Assembly: GCA_963770375.1 (NCBI GenBank)
Contig: CAVYPM010000020.1
Coordinates: forward strand, 62,001 to 126,000
Direction: 5' to 3'
DNA: 64,000 bases
From: DASVBE01 sp963770375
Lineage (GTDB): Bacteria > Actinomycetota > Actinomycetes > Streptosporangiales > Streptosporangiaceae
Position numbers and translations under genes: made by a program. Under the pieces are notes generated by a model, which was given only the letters and a program-made list of their open reading frames with translations, was not told the DNA's origin and ran no database searches. Below are positions 53,118 through 61,514 of this stretch, in pieces. Each line of letters opens with the position of its first letter. Within the stretch, counting starts at the first letter, position 1.

Positions 53118-53192
53118 GCCCCTTGATGGGGTGGCGCCGGTTCCTGGCGGAATACCGACACACCCCGACGGAAACCAACGAAGGGATCTAGC

Positions 53193-54467
53193 ATGCACAC
53201 TTCGTTCAGCCCTCCGTCCTTCCCCAGACTCTCCGCCGCCCGGACTTCCTCCCGGAAGGTCATCCGTGCGGGCGCCGCCGCCGCGGTGGCCTTCGGAACG
53301 ACAGGGGTGCTGGCGCTGGGCTCCGCGCCAGCCATCGCGGCGCCCGCCGCGTGCGGCCATCCGACCGTCACCAAGCAGTTCTTCGGCCGGGCCTTCGACT
53401 CGTACTTCAACAAGAAGCTGCCGGTCTTCCGCTACACACTGTCGAACTGCCACCGCATGCAGGTCAGGATCATCACCTACGGCGCGACCACCCAGTCGAT
53501 CGTCGTGCCGGGCCGCACCGGCAAGCTGGCCAACATCGCGCTCGGGTTCCGCACCCTCAACGACTACGTGACGAAGGACAGCCCGCCGCAGGGTGGCGGC
53601 ACGTACTTCGGCGAGACCATCGGCCGGTACGGCAACCGCATCGCCAAGGGCACGTTCGTCCTCGACGGCGTCCGCTACCACCTGCCGATCAACAACAACG
53701 GCAACAGCCTGCACGGCGGCACCGTCGGCTTCGGCAACCACGTCTACAAGTCCCACATCGTGCATACCGCCGGCAGCGCGGGAGTGGCGCTGACCATCGT
53801 GAGCCCGGACGGCGACATGGGCTACCCCGGCCGCCTGACGCTGACCGTGACCTACGCCCTCAACAACAGCAACGACCTGGCCATCCACTACCACGCCACG
53901 ACCAGCAAGGACACGGTCTTCAACCCCACCAACCACAGCTACTTCAACATGGCCGGTGAGGCGTCCGGCACGGTCTACGCCCAGGAAATGATCATCAACG
54001 CCAACCGCTACACCCCGACCGACAAGACGCAGATCCCGACCGGGCGCCTCGCCCCGGTGGCCGGCACGCCGTTCGACTTCCGCACCGCGCACACGATCGG
54101 CTCGCGGATCAACGTGGCCAACCGGCAGCTGCTGATCGGCCAGGGCTACGACCACAACTGGGTGCTGAACCGCGGCGGCGCCAAGCCGGGTCAGCTCACG
54201 TTCGCGGCCGCGGCCTGGGACCCGCGCAGCGGGCGGGAGATCAGGGTCTTCACCGACCAGCCGGGCGTGCAGTTCTACAGCGGCAACTTCCTGACCGGCA
54301 CGCTCGTCGGCATCAGCAACCACATCTACCGGCAGGGCGCCGGGTTCACCTTCGAGACGCAGCACTACCCGAACTCGCCGAACCAGCCCAACTTCCCGAC
54401 CACCACGCTCCGCAAGGGCCAGGTGTACAACTCCACGACGATCTTCGCCTTCGGCATCCACCACTAG
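53193..54467 (+). CDS. galM: secreted aldose 1-epimerase (mutarotase)
   Basis: A 424-residue exported enzyme that interconverts alpha and beta anomers of aldoses such as galactose. Seen: a signal peptide of about 50 residues ending SAPAIAAPA, then YGATTQSIVVPGRTGKLANI, YFGETIGRYGNRIAKGTF and LHGGTVGFGNHVY. The catalytic His region follows in NPTNHSYFNMAG near residue 248, with DHNWVLNRGG near 325 and the catalytic Glu in TFETQHYPNSPNQPNFP near 387. The ATG at 53193 follows AAGGGA. Secretion suggests it equilibrates sugar outside the cell for the ABC importer; the shared operator supports this. Confidence 0.92.
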   Translation: MHTSFSPPSFPRLSAARTSSRKVIRAGAAAAVAFGTTGVLALGSAPAIAAPAACGHPTVTKQFFGRAFDSYFNKKLPVFRYTLSNCHRMQVRIITYGATTQSIVVPGRTGKLANIALGFRTLNDYVTKDSPPQGGGTYFGETIGRYGNRIAKGTFVLDGVRYHLPINNNGNSLHGGTVGFGNHVYKSHIVHTAGSAGVALTIVSPDGDMGYPGRLTLTVTYALNNSNDLAIHYHATTSKDTVFNPTNHSYFNMAGEASGTVYAQEMIINANRYTPTDKTQIPTGRLAPVAGTPFDFRTAHTIGSRINVANRQLLIGQGYDHNWVLNRGGAKPGQLTFAAAAWDPRSGREIRVFTDQPGVQFYSGNFLTGTLVGISNHIYRQGAGFTFETQHYPNSPNQPNFPTTTLRKGQVYNSTTIFAFGIHH

Positions 54468-54483
54468 CGAACCGAACCGCCTG

Positions 54484-54528
54484 ACCGCCCCGGCTCTGCC
54501 CGCCCTGATAAGGCAGAGCCGGGGCGGT
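54484..54528 (+). terminator. strong terminator hairpin behind galM
   Basis: ACCGCCCCGGCTCTGCC (54484-54500) and GGCAGAGCCGGGGCGGT (54512-54528) are perfect complements, 17 pairs, around an 11-base loop, 17 bases past the stop. Confidence 0.8.
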
Positions 54529-54616
54529 CGCCCCACGTCCCGCCGACCGCGACCGGTCCCGCCGTGCCCACTGAAATTCAGATAGGGATACGGGATTTGC
54601 GGCGCGGGCCGCCCGC

Positions 54617-55048
54617 CTAGACCGCGGCCTGGCTGTCCAGGAACCTGGCCACCAGCCCCCGGATCACGGTGGCCATCGAGAATCCGTGTTCCGCGCACCA
54701 CTCGCGCAGCTGGGCATGCTGCTCGGCCGGGAACCGCACCGGCACGACCTGCTGCCCGGTCGCCCCGGCTGCCCGCATTGATCCCGTGCCCATGATGGGC
54801 TCGAGGACCGGATCGAACGCTGGCCTGGCCAGCGGTTCCCCGCCCAGCACCCGGCGGGTCTCAGCGAAGCCACGCAGGGCCTCATGCCCGTAGCCCAGGG
54901 GCCGCTGCCGGATCAGCCAGGCCAGCACGAGATCACGCTGGTCGTCGGGCAGGGTCCCGACCGCCTGGACGAGCAGCGCTACCGGGTCCTGCTGGGCCGG
55001 CCCGGGCGCCTCGGGCGGCTCAGGCGGGTTGGGCGGGTCAGCGGTCAT
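54617..55048 (-). CDS. small protein with C-terminal ribbon-helix-helix-like domain
   Basis: A 143-residue protein I cannot name. Seen: a Pro-rich N-terminus (MTADPPNPPEPPEAPG), a helical middle (DPVALLVQAVGTLPDDQRDL) and a C-terminal stretch GQQVVPVRFPAEQHAQLREW then CAEHGFSMATVIRGLVARFL. That stretch has the strand-helix-helix pattern of RHH/Arc DNA-binding proteins. The ATG at 55048 has GGGAG upstream; a longer frame to 55162 has none. Three GATATC motifs at helical spacing lie 28-57 bases upstream, so autoregulation is likely. No toxin partner is visible. Confidence 0.6.
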   Translation of the reverse strand: MTADPPNPPEPPEAPGPAQQDPVALLVQAVGTLPDDQRDLVLAWLIRQRPLGYGHEALRGFAETRRVLGGEPLARPAFDPVLEPIMGTGSMRAAGATGQQVVPVRFPAEQHAQLREWCAEHGFSMATVIRGLVARFLDSQAAV

Positions 55049-55075
55049 CTGAGCTCCCAGGGCACGAAGATCGTC

Positions 55076-55106
55076 AGCGATATCGCTCTGATATCTCACG
55101 ATATCG
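55076..55106. promoter_or_regulatory. three phased GATATC sites
   Basis: GATATC occurs at 55079-55084, 55090-55095 and 55100-55105, i.e. at 11- and 10-base steps, one helical turn each. The first lies in a perfect 12-base palindrome AGCGATATCGCT and the third in CGATATCG. The sites sit between the RHH gene and the divergent NUDIX gene, and such phasing is typical of RHH dimers stacking side by side. Confidence 0.65.
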
Positions 55107-55155
55107 CGGCGTGCGGCAGGCCAGGGCAACCCCGCAGGTGCGGCAGGATAGGCGG

Positions 55156-55650
55156 ATGCCACCGATCCCGATGTGCCTGTGCTTCCTGCTGCGCCCCACC
55201 CTGGACGGGCGGACCGAGGTCCTGCTGGGCCGCAAGCACGAGGGCATGGGCACCGGCAAGGTCGTCGGCCCGGGCGGCCACGTCGAGCCCGGCGAGGACC
55301 CCCGCGCCGCCGCGGTCCGCGAGGTCAAGGAGGAAACCGGCCTGATCGTCGACCCGACGTCGGCCAGCCGGCGGGCCAGCGTGGGGCACCACTTCCCGAC
55401 CCGGCCGTCCTGGGATCAGCGCGTTGATGTGTTCGTGGCCACCCGCTGGCACGGCGAGCTGGCTCCGTCGCAGGAGCTCACCCCGGCCTGGTACCCGGTC
55501 GACGGCGTGCCGTACGAGCAGATGTGGAACGACGCCCGGGAATGGCTCCCGCACGTGCTGGCCGGCCAGCGCATCGAGGCCGAGTTCGAGTTCGCCGCGG
55601 ACTGCGAGACGATCACCGCGGCCCGCATCACCCCGGCGCCGGCCGCCTAG
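55156..55650 (+). CDS. NUDIX hydrolase (MutT-like)
   Basis: A 164-residue nucleotide diphosphatase. Seen: PMCLCFLLRPTLDGRTEVLL at the start and a complete Nudix box GGHVEPGEDPRAAAVREV followed by KEETGL at about residues 39-62, with every consensus Gly, Glu and Arg. The C-terminal half has DVFVATRWHGELAPSQELTP, as in 8-oxo-dGTP diphosphatases; substrate remains inferred. The ATG at 55156 begins the domain; an in-frame start at 55111 would overlap the GATATC region. Confidence 0.85.
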   Translation: MPPIPMCLCFLLRPTLDGRTEVLLGRKHEGMGTGKVVGPGGHVEPGEDPRAAAVREVKEETGLIVDPTSASRRASVGHHFPTRPSWDQRVDVFVATRWHGELAPSQELTPAWYPVDGVPYEQMWNDAREWLPHVLAGQRIEAEFEFAADCETITAARITPAPAA

Positions 55651-55686
55651 CTGGCGTAACTGGCCCAGCTGGCGTAACTGGCCCAG
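55651..55686. repeat. perfect 18-bp tandem repeat
   Basis: CTGGCGTAACTGGCCCAG occurs twice head to tail, immediately after the NUDIX stop and 8 bases before the convergent amidase stop. Each unit can fold CTGG against CCAG, so the pair may act as a weak bidirectional terminator. Confidence 0.75.
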
Positions 55687-55694
55687 CCTGCGCC

Positions 55695-57191
55695 CTAGGC
55701 CGACTGCTCGAACGCGTAGGCCAGCGCCAGCAGCCGGGCCTCGCCCCAGGCCGGGCCCATGAACGTGACCCCGACCGGCAGCCCGGACACCCACCCGGCC
55801 CGCACGGTCACCGACGGGTAGCCGGCCACCGCGGGCGGCCCGGCCGTGCCGAACACGTGATGGTCGCCCAGGATGTGGTCGGTCAGCCAGGCCGGGCTGC
55901 TGCTCAGCGCCACCACCGCGTCCAGCCCGGCGCCCACCAGCGCGCTGTCCAGCGCGGCCGTGGCGATCCGCCGCGCGTCCGCGCGGGCCGCCTGGTACGC
56001 CGGGTCGGCCAGGTCCCCGCTGGTCGCCTCGGACTGCTCGAACAGCTCCTGGCCGAACACCGCCTGCACGGTCGCGGCGTGCTTGGTGTTCCAGGCCATC
56101 AGCTCGGCCAGCGTCCCCGGGTGCTCCCCCGGCGCCGCGGCCAGGTACGCGTTCAGGTAGACCTTGAACTCGTGCAGCAGCGAGGCGAACTCCGGCTCGC
56201 CGATCTTGGCGTAGTCGGGCAGCTCCACCGGGTCGGTGACCTGCGCGCCGCAGGCCCGCAGCCGGGCGATCGCGGCGTCGAGCACGGCCACCGAGGCCGG
56301 CCCGGCGGCCGCTGACCCGTCCCGCCAGATCCCGATCCTGGCCCCGTCCAGCGCACCCGGGTCCAGCAGCGACGTGTACCCGCCGTCCGGGCCCGGCATC
56401 CGGCCGGCCGCCTGGGTCCCCTCGTCCGCGGGGTCGCTGCCGGCCAGCCCGTCGAGCAGCGCGGCCGCGTCGGCCACGCACATCGTCATCGGCCCGGCGG
56501 TGTCCTGCTCGGGCGTGATCGGCACGATGCCGGACCGGCTGACCAGGCCGAGCGTCGGCTTCAGCCCGACGATCCCGCACGCGCTGGCCGGGCTGACGAT
56601 CGAGCCGTCGGTCTCGGTGCCGACCGACAGCGGGGCCAGCCCCGCGGCGACGGCCACCGCGGACCCGGAACTCGACCCGGACGGGTTGCGGCCGGTGCCG
56701 TGCGGGTTGACCGCCTGGCCGCCGAGGGTGCTCCAGCCGCTGCTGGACCGGGTGGACCGGAAGTTGGCCCACTCCGACAGGTTGGCCTTGCCCAGGATGA
56801 TCGCCCCGGCCTGGCGCAGCCGGCCGACCAGGAACGCGTCCCCGGTCTCGGCGCTGGCCAGCGCGGGCGAGCCCGCGGTGGCCGGCTGCCCGGCGACCGC
56901 GATGTTGTCCTTGATCAGGACCGGGATCCCGGCCAGCGGGCCGGCCGGGCCACCGCCCGCGGCCCGGTCCCAGTCGCTGGCGGCGGCCGCCCCGGCCGCG
57001 TCCGGGCTGACCTCGATCACCGCCCGGAGCTCCGGGTTGAGCCGCTCGATCCGGCCGAGGTAGAAGCCCGTCAGCGCGGCCGAGGTGAGCTGCCCCGAGG
57101 CCAGCGCCTGCTGCAGCGCGCTGACCGTGACCGTACCGGTGCTTATGCCGGTCCCAGGAATGTTCTCGTGCGCCCAGCCAGCAGATTCCAT
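55695..57191 (-). CDS. amidase (amidase-signature family)
   Basis: A 498-residue Ser-cisSer-Lys amidase. Seen: the catalytic Lys in GIPVLIKDNIAVAGQP near residue 93, GKANLSEWANFRS near 135, the Gly/Ser-rich PSGSSSGSAVAVAAG near 170, the nucleophile region GTETDGSIVSPASACGIVGL near 190, and GIVPITPEQDTAGPM. The motif TETDGS replaces the more usual TDTGGS. No signal peptide. Resembles single-protein amidases rather than GatA. The ATG at 57191 is chosen over a TTG two codons upstream. Substrate unknown; no gatB or gatC nearby. Confidence 0.87.
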   Translation of the reverse strand: MESAGWAHENIPGTGISTGTVTVSALQQALASGQLTSAALTGFYLGRIERLNPELRAVIEVSPDAAGAAAASDWDRAAGGGPAGPLAGIPVLIKDNIAVAGQPATAGSPALASAETGDAFLVGRLRQAGAIILGKANLSEWANFRSTRSSSGWSTLGGQAVNPHGTGRNPSGSSSGSAVAVAAGLAPLSVGTETDGSIVSPASACGIVGLKPTLGLVSRSGIVPITPEQDTAGPMTMCVADAAALLDGLAGSDPADEGTQAAGRMPGPDGGYTSLLDPGALDGARIGIWRDGSAAAGPASVAVLDAAIARLRACGAQVTDPVELPDYAKIGEPEFASLLHEFKVYLNAYLAAAPGEHPGTLAELMAWNTKHAATVQAVFGQELFEQSEATSGDLADPAYQAARADARRIATAALDSALVGAGLDAVVALSSSPAWLTDHILGDHHVFGTAGPPAVAGYPSVTVRAGWVSGLPVGVTFMGPAWGEARLLALAYAFEQSA

Positions 57192-57284
57192 GATCAAATA
57201 ATAATGACCAGGCGCGCCCAGGCAAGACCGGAAATCCGCCTTTCCGCAGAATTGCCGGCGGGCCGTTCCGCGCCGGGACAGGTC

Positions 57285-59876
57285 CTAGGGCCCGGTGCAC
57301 GGCGGCAGGTGCTCAGGCGTGGCGAAGATGACCACGTACGCGTTCCTGAAGACCTGCCGGTAGCGGGACGGGTCCTGGCGGAAATTGAGCAGCTCGTCGA
57401 TGTGCCCGGGCCGGTACATGACGATGAACTTCACGTGCTGCCGGGTGATGATCGTCGCGGTCCGGCAGCTCAGCGGGTTGTGCAGGACCTCGCGTGAGTC
57501 GAGCAGCGGGACCAGCCCGGCGGTGGGCAGCGACCGGGGATGCTCGGTCCGGTACGCCGAGTAGGACTGCAGGCCGGTGTAGCCGCCCATGGCCAGCACG
57601 GCCCGGTTGGTGATACCCGCGTTCATCCCCGGCGTGGTGATGATCGTGCCGCCGGTGTTGTGCCGCCGCAGGAACGCGCCCGCGTCCGCGACCTCCTTGA
57701 TCAGGATGCCGCCGGGCACCGGCGCGATGTCCGCCTGGGCGTCCTCGGTGACCTGGAGCCCGGCCGTGCTGAGCAGGGTCCCGGCGGCCACCACGGACAG
57801 CACCGCGGCCAGCGCCCGGCCGGCCGGCCGCCACCGGGCCAGGCCCGCCAGCGAGCGCAGCACCACGACCAGGCCGAACGCGCCAACCACGGCCAGCGGC
57901 CCGCCGAGGTCGGTCTCGAACCGGACCGGGAACCCGTCGAACGCGAACCGGCTGCCCAGGTACATGACCACGCACCAGAGCAGCAGCGTGACCGCGGTCA
58001 TCACCTGGCCCGGCCGGCGCAGCCGGACCAGCCCGGCCGCCAGCGCGGCCAGCCCGAGCACGCCGAGCCAGACCACCGGCGCGCCGAGCGTGTCCAGGAT
58101 CGTGGCACCGCCGTAGGCCGGCTGGCTGTTCAGCGCGATGTTCACCGCGGTGGACGTGGCGGACTGCCCGCCGGCCGCGTTGCCGTGCAGATAGGTATAG
58201 GCCGCGTAACCGGCGGCCAGCACGGCCGTGCAGGCCAGCGCGCCGGCCAGGGCCGCGGTCAGCCGGCGGGCCTGGAGCCGCTGCGCGGCCCCGCCGCCGC
58301 GGGCGATCACCAGCCAGACCAGCCCGGCCAGCCCGGCCACGGCGAGCACGAGCGCGATGTAGAGGCTGGCCACCGAGTGGTAGAACACGACCGACGCGCT
58401 GAGCACCGTGACCAGCAGGACGGACCGCACCGACGGCTGCTGGTAGAGGGTGACCAGCGCCGCCACCGCCATCACGAGCAGGAAGTACGCGGCCGTGAGG
58501 TCCGGGTAGCGTCCCGCGGCGAAGCTCGCGTACGAGCCGGACAGGACCAGGCCGGACAGGAACGCCGCGGCCAGGCCGGGCCAGAATCCCCACAGCTTGA
58601 CCGCCAGGGCGTACGCGGCCACCGCGGTCAGCACCAGCAGCGCGGGGGCCAGCACCGGGTACAGCCGCAGCGGCGGCAGCCCGGAGAACCGGCAGATCAC
58701 CGCGCTCAGCGAGGCGAACCCCGGCGGGTAGACCAGGTACGAGCCGTACGCGCCGTGGGCGAGCACCTCCTGGGCCATGACCGCGTGCGAGAACTGGTCA
58801 CTGCCGCGCAGGTAGGGCCAGTCGTAGCCGACCGGCCCGGCGTAGTCCCGCACCGCGATCATCAGCAGGACCAGCGTGAGCAGGGAGCGGCGCACCCAGG
58901 CGCGGCGGTGCCAGGGCAGCTTGCCGCGGGCGCGGAGCGCGGCCCAGTCCGCCTCGGTGGCCGGGGCGGCGGCCCGCGGGCCCGGTACCGCGGCCGCGGG
59001 GTCTGCGGTCCCGGCCGCAACCGCGCCCGCCCGGCGGGCGCCGGTCCCGGTCCGCACCCCCGCCGGGAGCACGGGCCAGGCGGTGACCAGCAGGCCGGCC
59101 ACGGCCATCAGGGCGAGGATGGCGATGATCTGCCAGCCCGGGGTCTGCCCGGTGGACAGGGAGATCAGCGCGATCACGCCGGCCGCCGCGATCAGCAGGG
59201 ATACCCACCAGCCCTGGTCAACGGCGGGCAGCGGCAGCACCGCGCCGTCCGGGCCGACCCCGCCGGGGATGCCGCTGCCGCGCCGGCGCCGCAGAGCCGA
59301 CGCGGGCACTCCGCCCGTCCCGGGGAAGGTGCCGAACCCGGGGAGCCCGCCCGGCCCCGGGAAGCCGCCCGGGCCGGGATACGCCGCGGGCGCGGGAGCG
59401 CCACCGGGCCCGGAGGCCCCGCCGGGCCGCGGGAACGCGGGCACCGGGTCGGGGCTCGGCTGGCCCGCGGACCCTGGCGCCGTCCCGTCCGGGCCGGGCC
59501 CGTGCGCGAAGCGGCCGCCGCCTTCCGGGTAGCTGGCGCTGGCCAGGCCGCCGGGGCGCAGCGGCCCGCCCTCCGGGCGCCGCCCGCGGGCCAGGCCGGC
59601 CAGCCCGCGCCGGCCCGGCCGGCCGCGGGCGATCAGCGCCAGCCAGCCGCTGACCAGCACGGCCGCGGCGGCGGCCACCGCGATCTTGAGCGACACGCCC
59701 TGATGCAGGATCCGGGCCGCGGCCAGGGCCAGCACCGGCACGGTGGCCATGGACAGCGCGGTGGACCAGGCCAGGCCCCAGCCGCGCTCGGCGCGCAGGA
59801 AGCGGGCCCAGAAGATGCCGGGAAGCACGCCGGCGCCGACGGCCGCCAGCAGGGCGCGGGTCAGGTCGGCGTACAT
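57285..59876 (-). CDS. large polytopic membrane protein, uncharacterised
   Basis: An 863-residue membrane protein with some 15 predicted helices. Seen: four N-terminal helices interrupted by a disordered Gly/Pro-rich insert at about 105-215 (repeated PGPGG-type units), then DYAGPVGYDWPYLRGSDQFS near 345-365, a conserved-looking extracytoplasmic loop with acidic residues. YLVYPPGFASLSAVICRFSG follows, then many helices and a C-terminal soluble part. The early Asp-containing loop and topology recall GT-C glycosyltransferases, but no diagnostic motif is seen. The ATG at 59876 follows GGGGAAG; a GTG two codons earlier is also possible. Confidence 0.65.
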   Translation of the reverse strand: MYADLTRALLAAVGAGVLPGIFWARFLRAERGWGLAWSTALSMATVPVLALAAARILHQGVSLKIAVAAAAAVLVSGWLALIARGRPGRRGLAGLARGRRPEGGPLRPGGLASASYPEGGGRFAHGPGPDGTAPGSAGQPSPDPVPAFPRPGGASGPGGAPAPAAYPGPGGFPGPGGLPGFGTFPGTGGVPASALRRRRGSGIPGGVGPDGAVLPLPAVDQGWWVSLLIAAAGVIALISLSTGQTPGWQIIAILALMAVAGLLVTAWPVLPAGVRTGTGARRAGAVAAGTADPAAAVPGPRAAAPATEADWAALRARGKLPWHRRAWVRRSLLTLVLLMIAVRDYAGPVGYDWPYLRGSDQFSHAVMAQEVLAHGAYGSYLVYPPGFASLSAVICRFSGLPPLRLYPVLAPALLVLTAVAAYALAVKLWGFWPGLAAAFLSGLVLSGSYASFAAGRYPDLTAAYFLLVMAVAALVTLYQQPSVRSVLLVTVLSASVVFYHSVASLYIALVLAVAGLAGLVWLVIARGGGAAQRLQARRLTAALAGALACTAVLAAGYAAYTYLHGNAAGGQSATSTAVNIALNSQPAYGGATILDTLGAPVVWLGVLGLAALAAGLVRLRRPGQVMTAVTLLLWCVVMYLGSRFAFDGFPVRFETDLGGPLAVVGAFGLVVVLRSLAGLARWRPAGRALAAVLSVVAAGTLLSTAGLQVTEDAQADIAPVPGGILIKEVADAGAFLRRHNTGGTIITTPGMNAGITNRAVLAMGGYTGLQSYSAYRTEHPRSLPTAGLVPLLDSREVLHNPLSCRTATIITRQHVKFIVMYRPGHIDELLNFRQDPSRYRQVFRNAYVVIFATPEHLPPCTGP

Positions 59877-60073
59877 CGTCACTTCCCGGGGAAGTCGGTT
59901 CTCCTCGCTGCCGGGTGGGCTTCCGGGCCGGAAGCGCGGCCCCGTCTGGGAGGTCAGCTGCTGGGCATCCCGTCACCGGCCAGCCGTGCGAAGCCAGGCC
60001 GGGATGCATCACTGACGGACCCGGACTCTACCGCACGTCAACCGGGGATAAGGCCACGCATAGACTTCCGCGG

Positions 60074-60622
60074 ATGACGATGAGCATGGGGCGGCTGGAC
60101 GCGGTCGCCGCGCTGGACCGGCCGGACCTGCTGGCGCCGAGCGTGGCCAAGGCGCTGGCCAACGACGATGGGACGCTGCCCGCGGCCGAGGTGGGCGTGG
60201 CGGAGATCGACCCGGACCTGGCCGACACGGCGGCGTTCTGCGAGCAGTACGGCGTCTCGCTGGACGTGTCGGCGAACTGCGTGGTGGTCACCGGCAAGCG
60301 GGACGGCGAGGCCCGGTTCGCGGCCTGCGTGATCCTGGCCACCACCCGGGCCGACGTCAACGGCGCCGCGCGCCGGGCCCTGGACGTGCGCAAGGCGTCG
60401 TTCGCGCCGGTGGACGTGGCGGTGGCGGAAACCGGCATGGAGTACGGCGGGATCACCCCGGTCGGGCTGCCCGCGGACTGGCCGGTGTACGTGGACGCCG
60501 TGGTCGCCGCGGCGGACCGGGTCGTGATCGGCAGCGGCGTGCGCCGGTCCAAGCTGACCGTGCCCGGCGCGCTGCTGACCCGCCTCCCCGGCGCCGCCGT
60601 GATCGAGGGCCTCGGCCGCTAG
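60074..60622 (+). CDS. YbaK/EbsC-type aminoacyl-tRNA deacylase
   Basis: A 182-residue protein of the YbaK/ProX superfamily, predicted to hydrolyse a mischarged aminoacyl-tRNA. Seen: DTAAFCEQYGVSLDVSANCVVV near residue 55, KRDGEARFAACVILATTRAD near 78, and the family core MEYGGITPVGLPADWPVYVD near 124 with VVIGSGVRRSKLTVPGALL. Several in-frame ATGs (60074, 60080, 60086) compete without a clear Shine-Dalgarno; the first is used. Specificity (Cys, Ala or other) cannot be told. Confidence 0.82.
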   Translation: MTMSMGRLDAVAALDRPDLLAPSVAKALANDDGTLPAAEVGVAEIDPDLADTAAFCEQYGVSLDVSANCVVVTGKRDGEARFAACVILATTRADVNGAARRALDVRKASFAPVDVAVAETGMEYGGITPVGLPADWPVYVDAVVAAADRVVIGSGVRRSKLTVPGALLTRLPGAAVIEGLGR

Positions 60623-60638
60623 CGCGCCGCCGCGCCGG

Positions 60639-61421
60639 TCAGGGGAGCCAGGACACGTGGCCGTGGAGCACGGCGTAGCCGACGAAGGCGACCGTGTCGA
60701 TCAGCGTGTGCGCGATGATCATCGGCATTACCCGGCCCCACCGCTTGAACAGGTAGCCGAAGATCAGGCCCATCGCGGCGTTGCCGAGGAAGCCGCCGAA
60801 CCCCTGGTACAGGTGGTAGGAGCCGCGCAGGACCGCGCTGAACACGATCGCCTGCCACGGTGACCAGCCCAGCTGACCGAGCCGCCGCAGCAGGTACCCG
60901 AGGACCAGGATCTCCTCCAGGATGCCGTTCTGCGCGGCGTTGAGGACCAGCACCGGGATCCGCCACCACACCGGGGGCAGGCTCTCGGCCACCACGTTGA
61001 GGCTCACGCCGAGGTGGAATGCGATCAGGTAGAGCCCCAGGCCGGTGCCGCCGATCAGCGCGGCGAGCGCCGCGCCGCGGAGCCCGTCCCTGGCCGGCTG
61101 GGACAGGTCCGCGCCGATGTCGGACAGGCCCTCCCCGGAACGGGCCAGCAGATACCAGACCAGCGCCACCGGGGCCAGCCCCTGGGCCAGGCTGACCAGC
61201 TGCAGCGCCAGGTCGAGCCAGGGGCGGCCGGGGGCCAGCGTGCCGACCAGCAGGGCCTGCTGAGTGCTCAGCGCCTGCGGTGCGGTCAGCGAGCCGATCA
61301 GCTCGACCAGCGCCCTGACGCCACTGGCGCCCAGGGAGACGGCAAAGACAACGAAGATCTCCCAGCCGATCAGTCGCCTGGGTGTCAGACTGACGCTGGT
61401 CTCGTCCTCCTGCACGGCCAC
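60639..61421 (-). CDS. CPBP family intramembrane metalloprotease
   Basis: A 260-residue membrane protein of the CPBP/Abi (M79-like) family. Seen: about seven hydrophobic helices; motif 1 NGILEEILVLGYLLRRLGQL near 165 (the Glu-Glu pair and Arg), motif 2 FSAVLRGSYHLYQGFGGFLG near 190 (His) and motif 3 IIAHTLIDTVAFVGY near 235 (His). All metal ligands are present, so it should be active. GTG start. Convergent with YbaK. Substrate unknown. Confidence 0.85.
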   Translation of the reverse strand: MAVQEDETSVSLTPRRLIGWEIFVVFAVSLGASGVRALVELIGSLTAPQALSTQQALLVGTLAPGRPWLDLALQLVSLAQGLAPVALVWYLLARSGEGLSDIGADLSQPARDGLRGAALAALIGGTGLGLYLIAFHLGVSLNVVAESLPPVWWRIPVLVLNAAQNGILEEILVLGYLLRRLGQLGWSPWQAIVFSAVLRGSYHLYQGFGGFLGNAAMGLIFGYLFKRWGRVMPMIIAHTLIDTVAFVGYAVLHGHVSWLP

Positions 61422-61514
61422 GTCTGGACTTTAGCCGGTAGAAAGGTCTGTGCCGCGCGGCCACCGGGCTGCGCCGGGAGGCTCAGCAGGCCATCGGGAG
61501 GACAGGGCAGATCA

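Larger units (their letters stand above)
52777..53192. other. divergent region between DUF4192 gene and secreted mutarotase
   Basis: 416 bases without a gene. It includes the LacI-type operator (53101-53116) and an interrupted inverted repeat at 52848-52876 (GTCCA-CAGGT facing ACCTG-tct-TGGAC) in a relatively AT-rich patch that probably holds the DUF4192 promoter. Confidence 0.45.
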
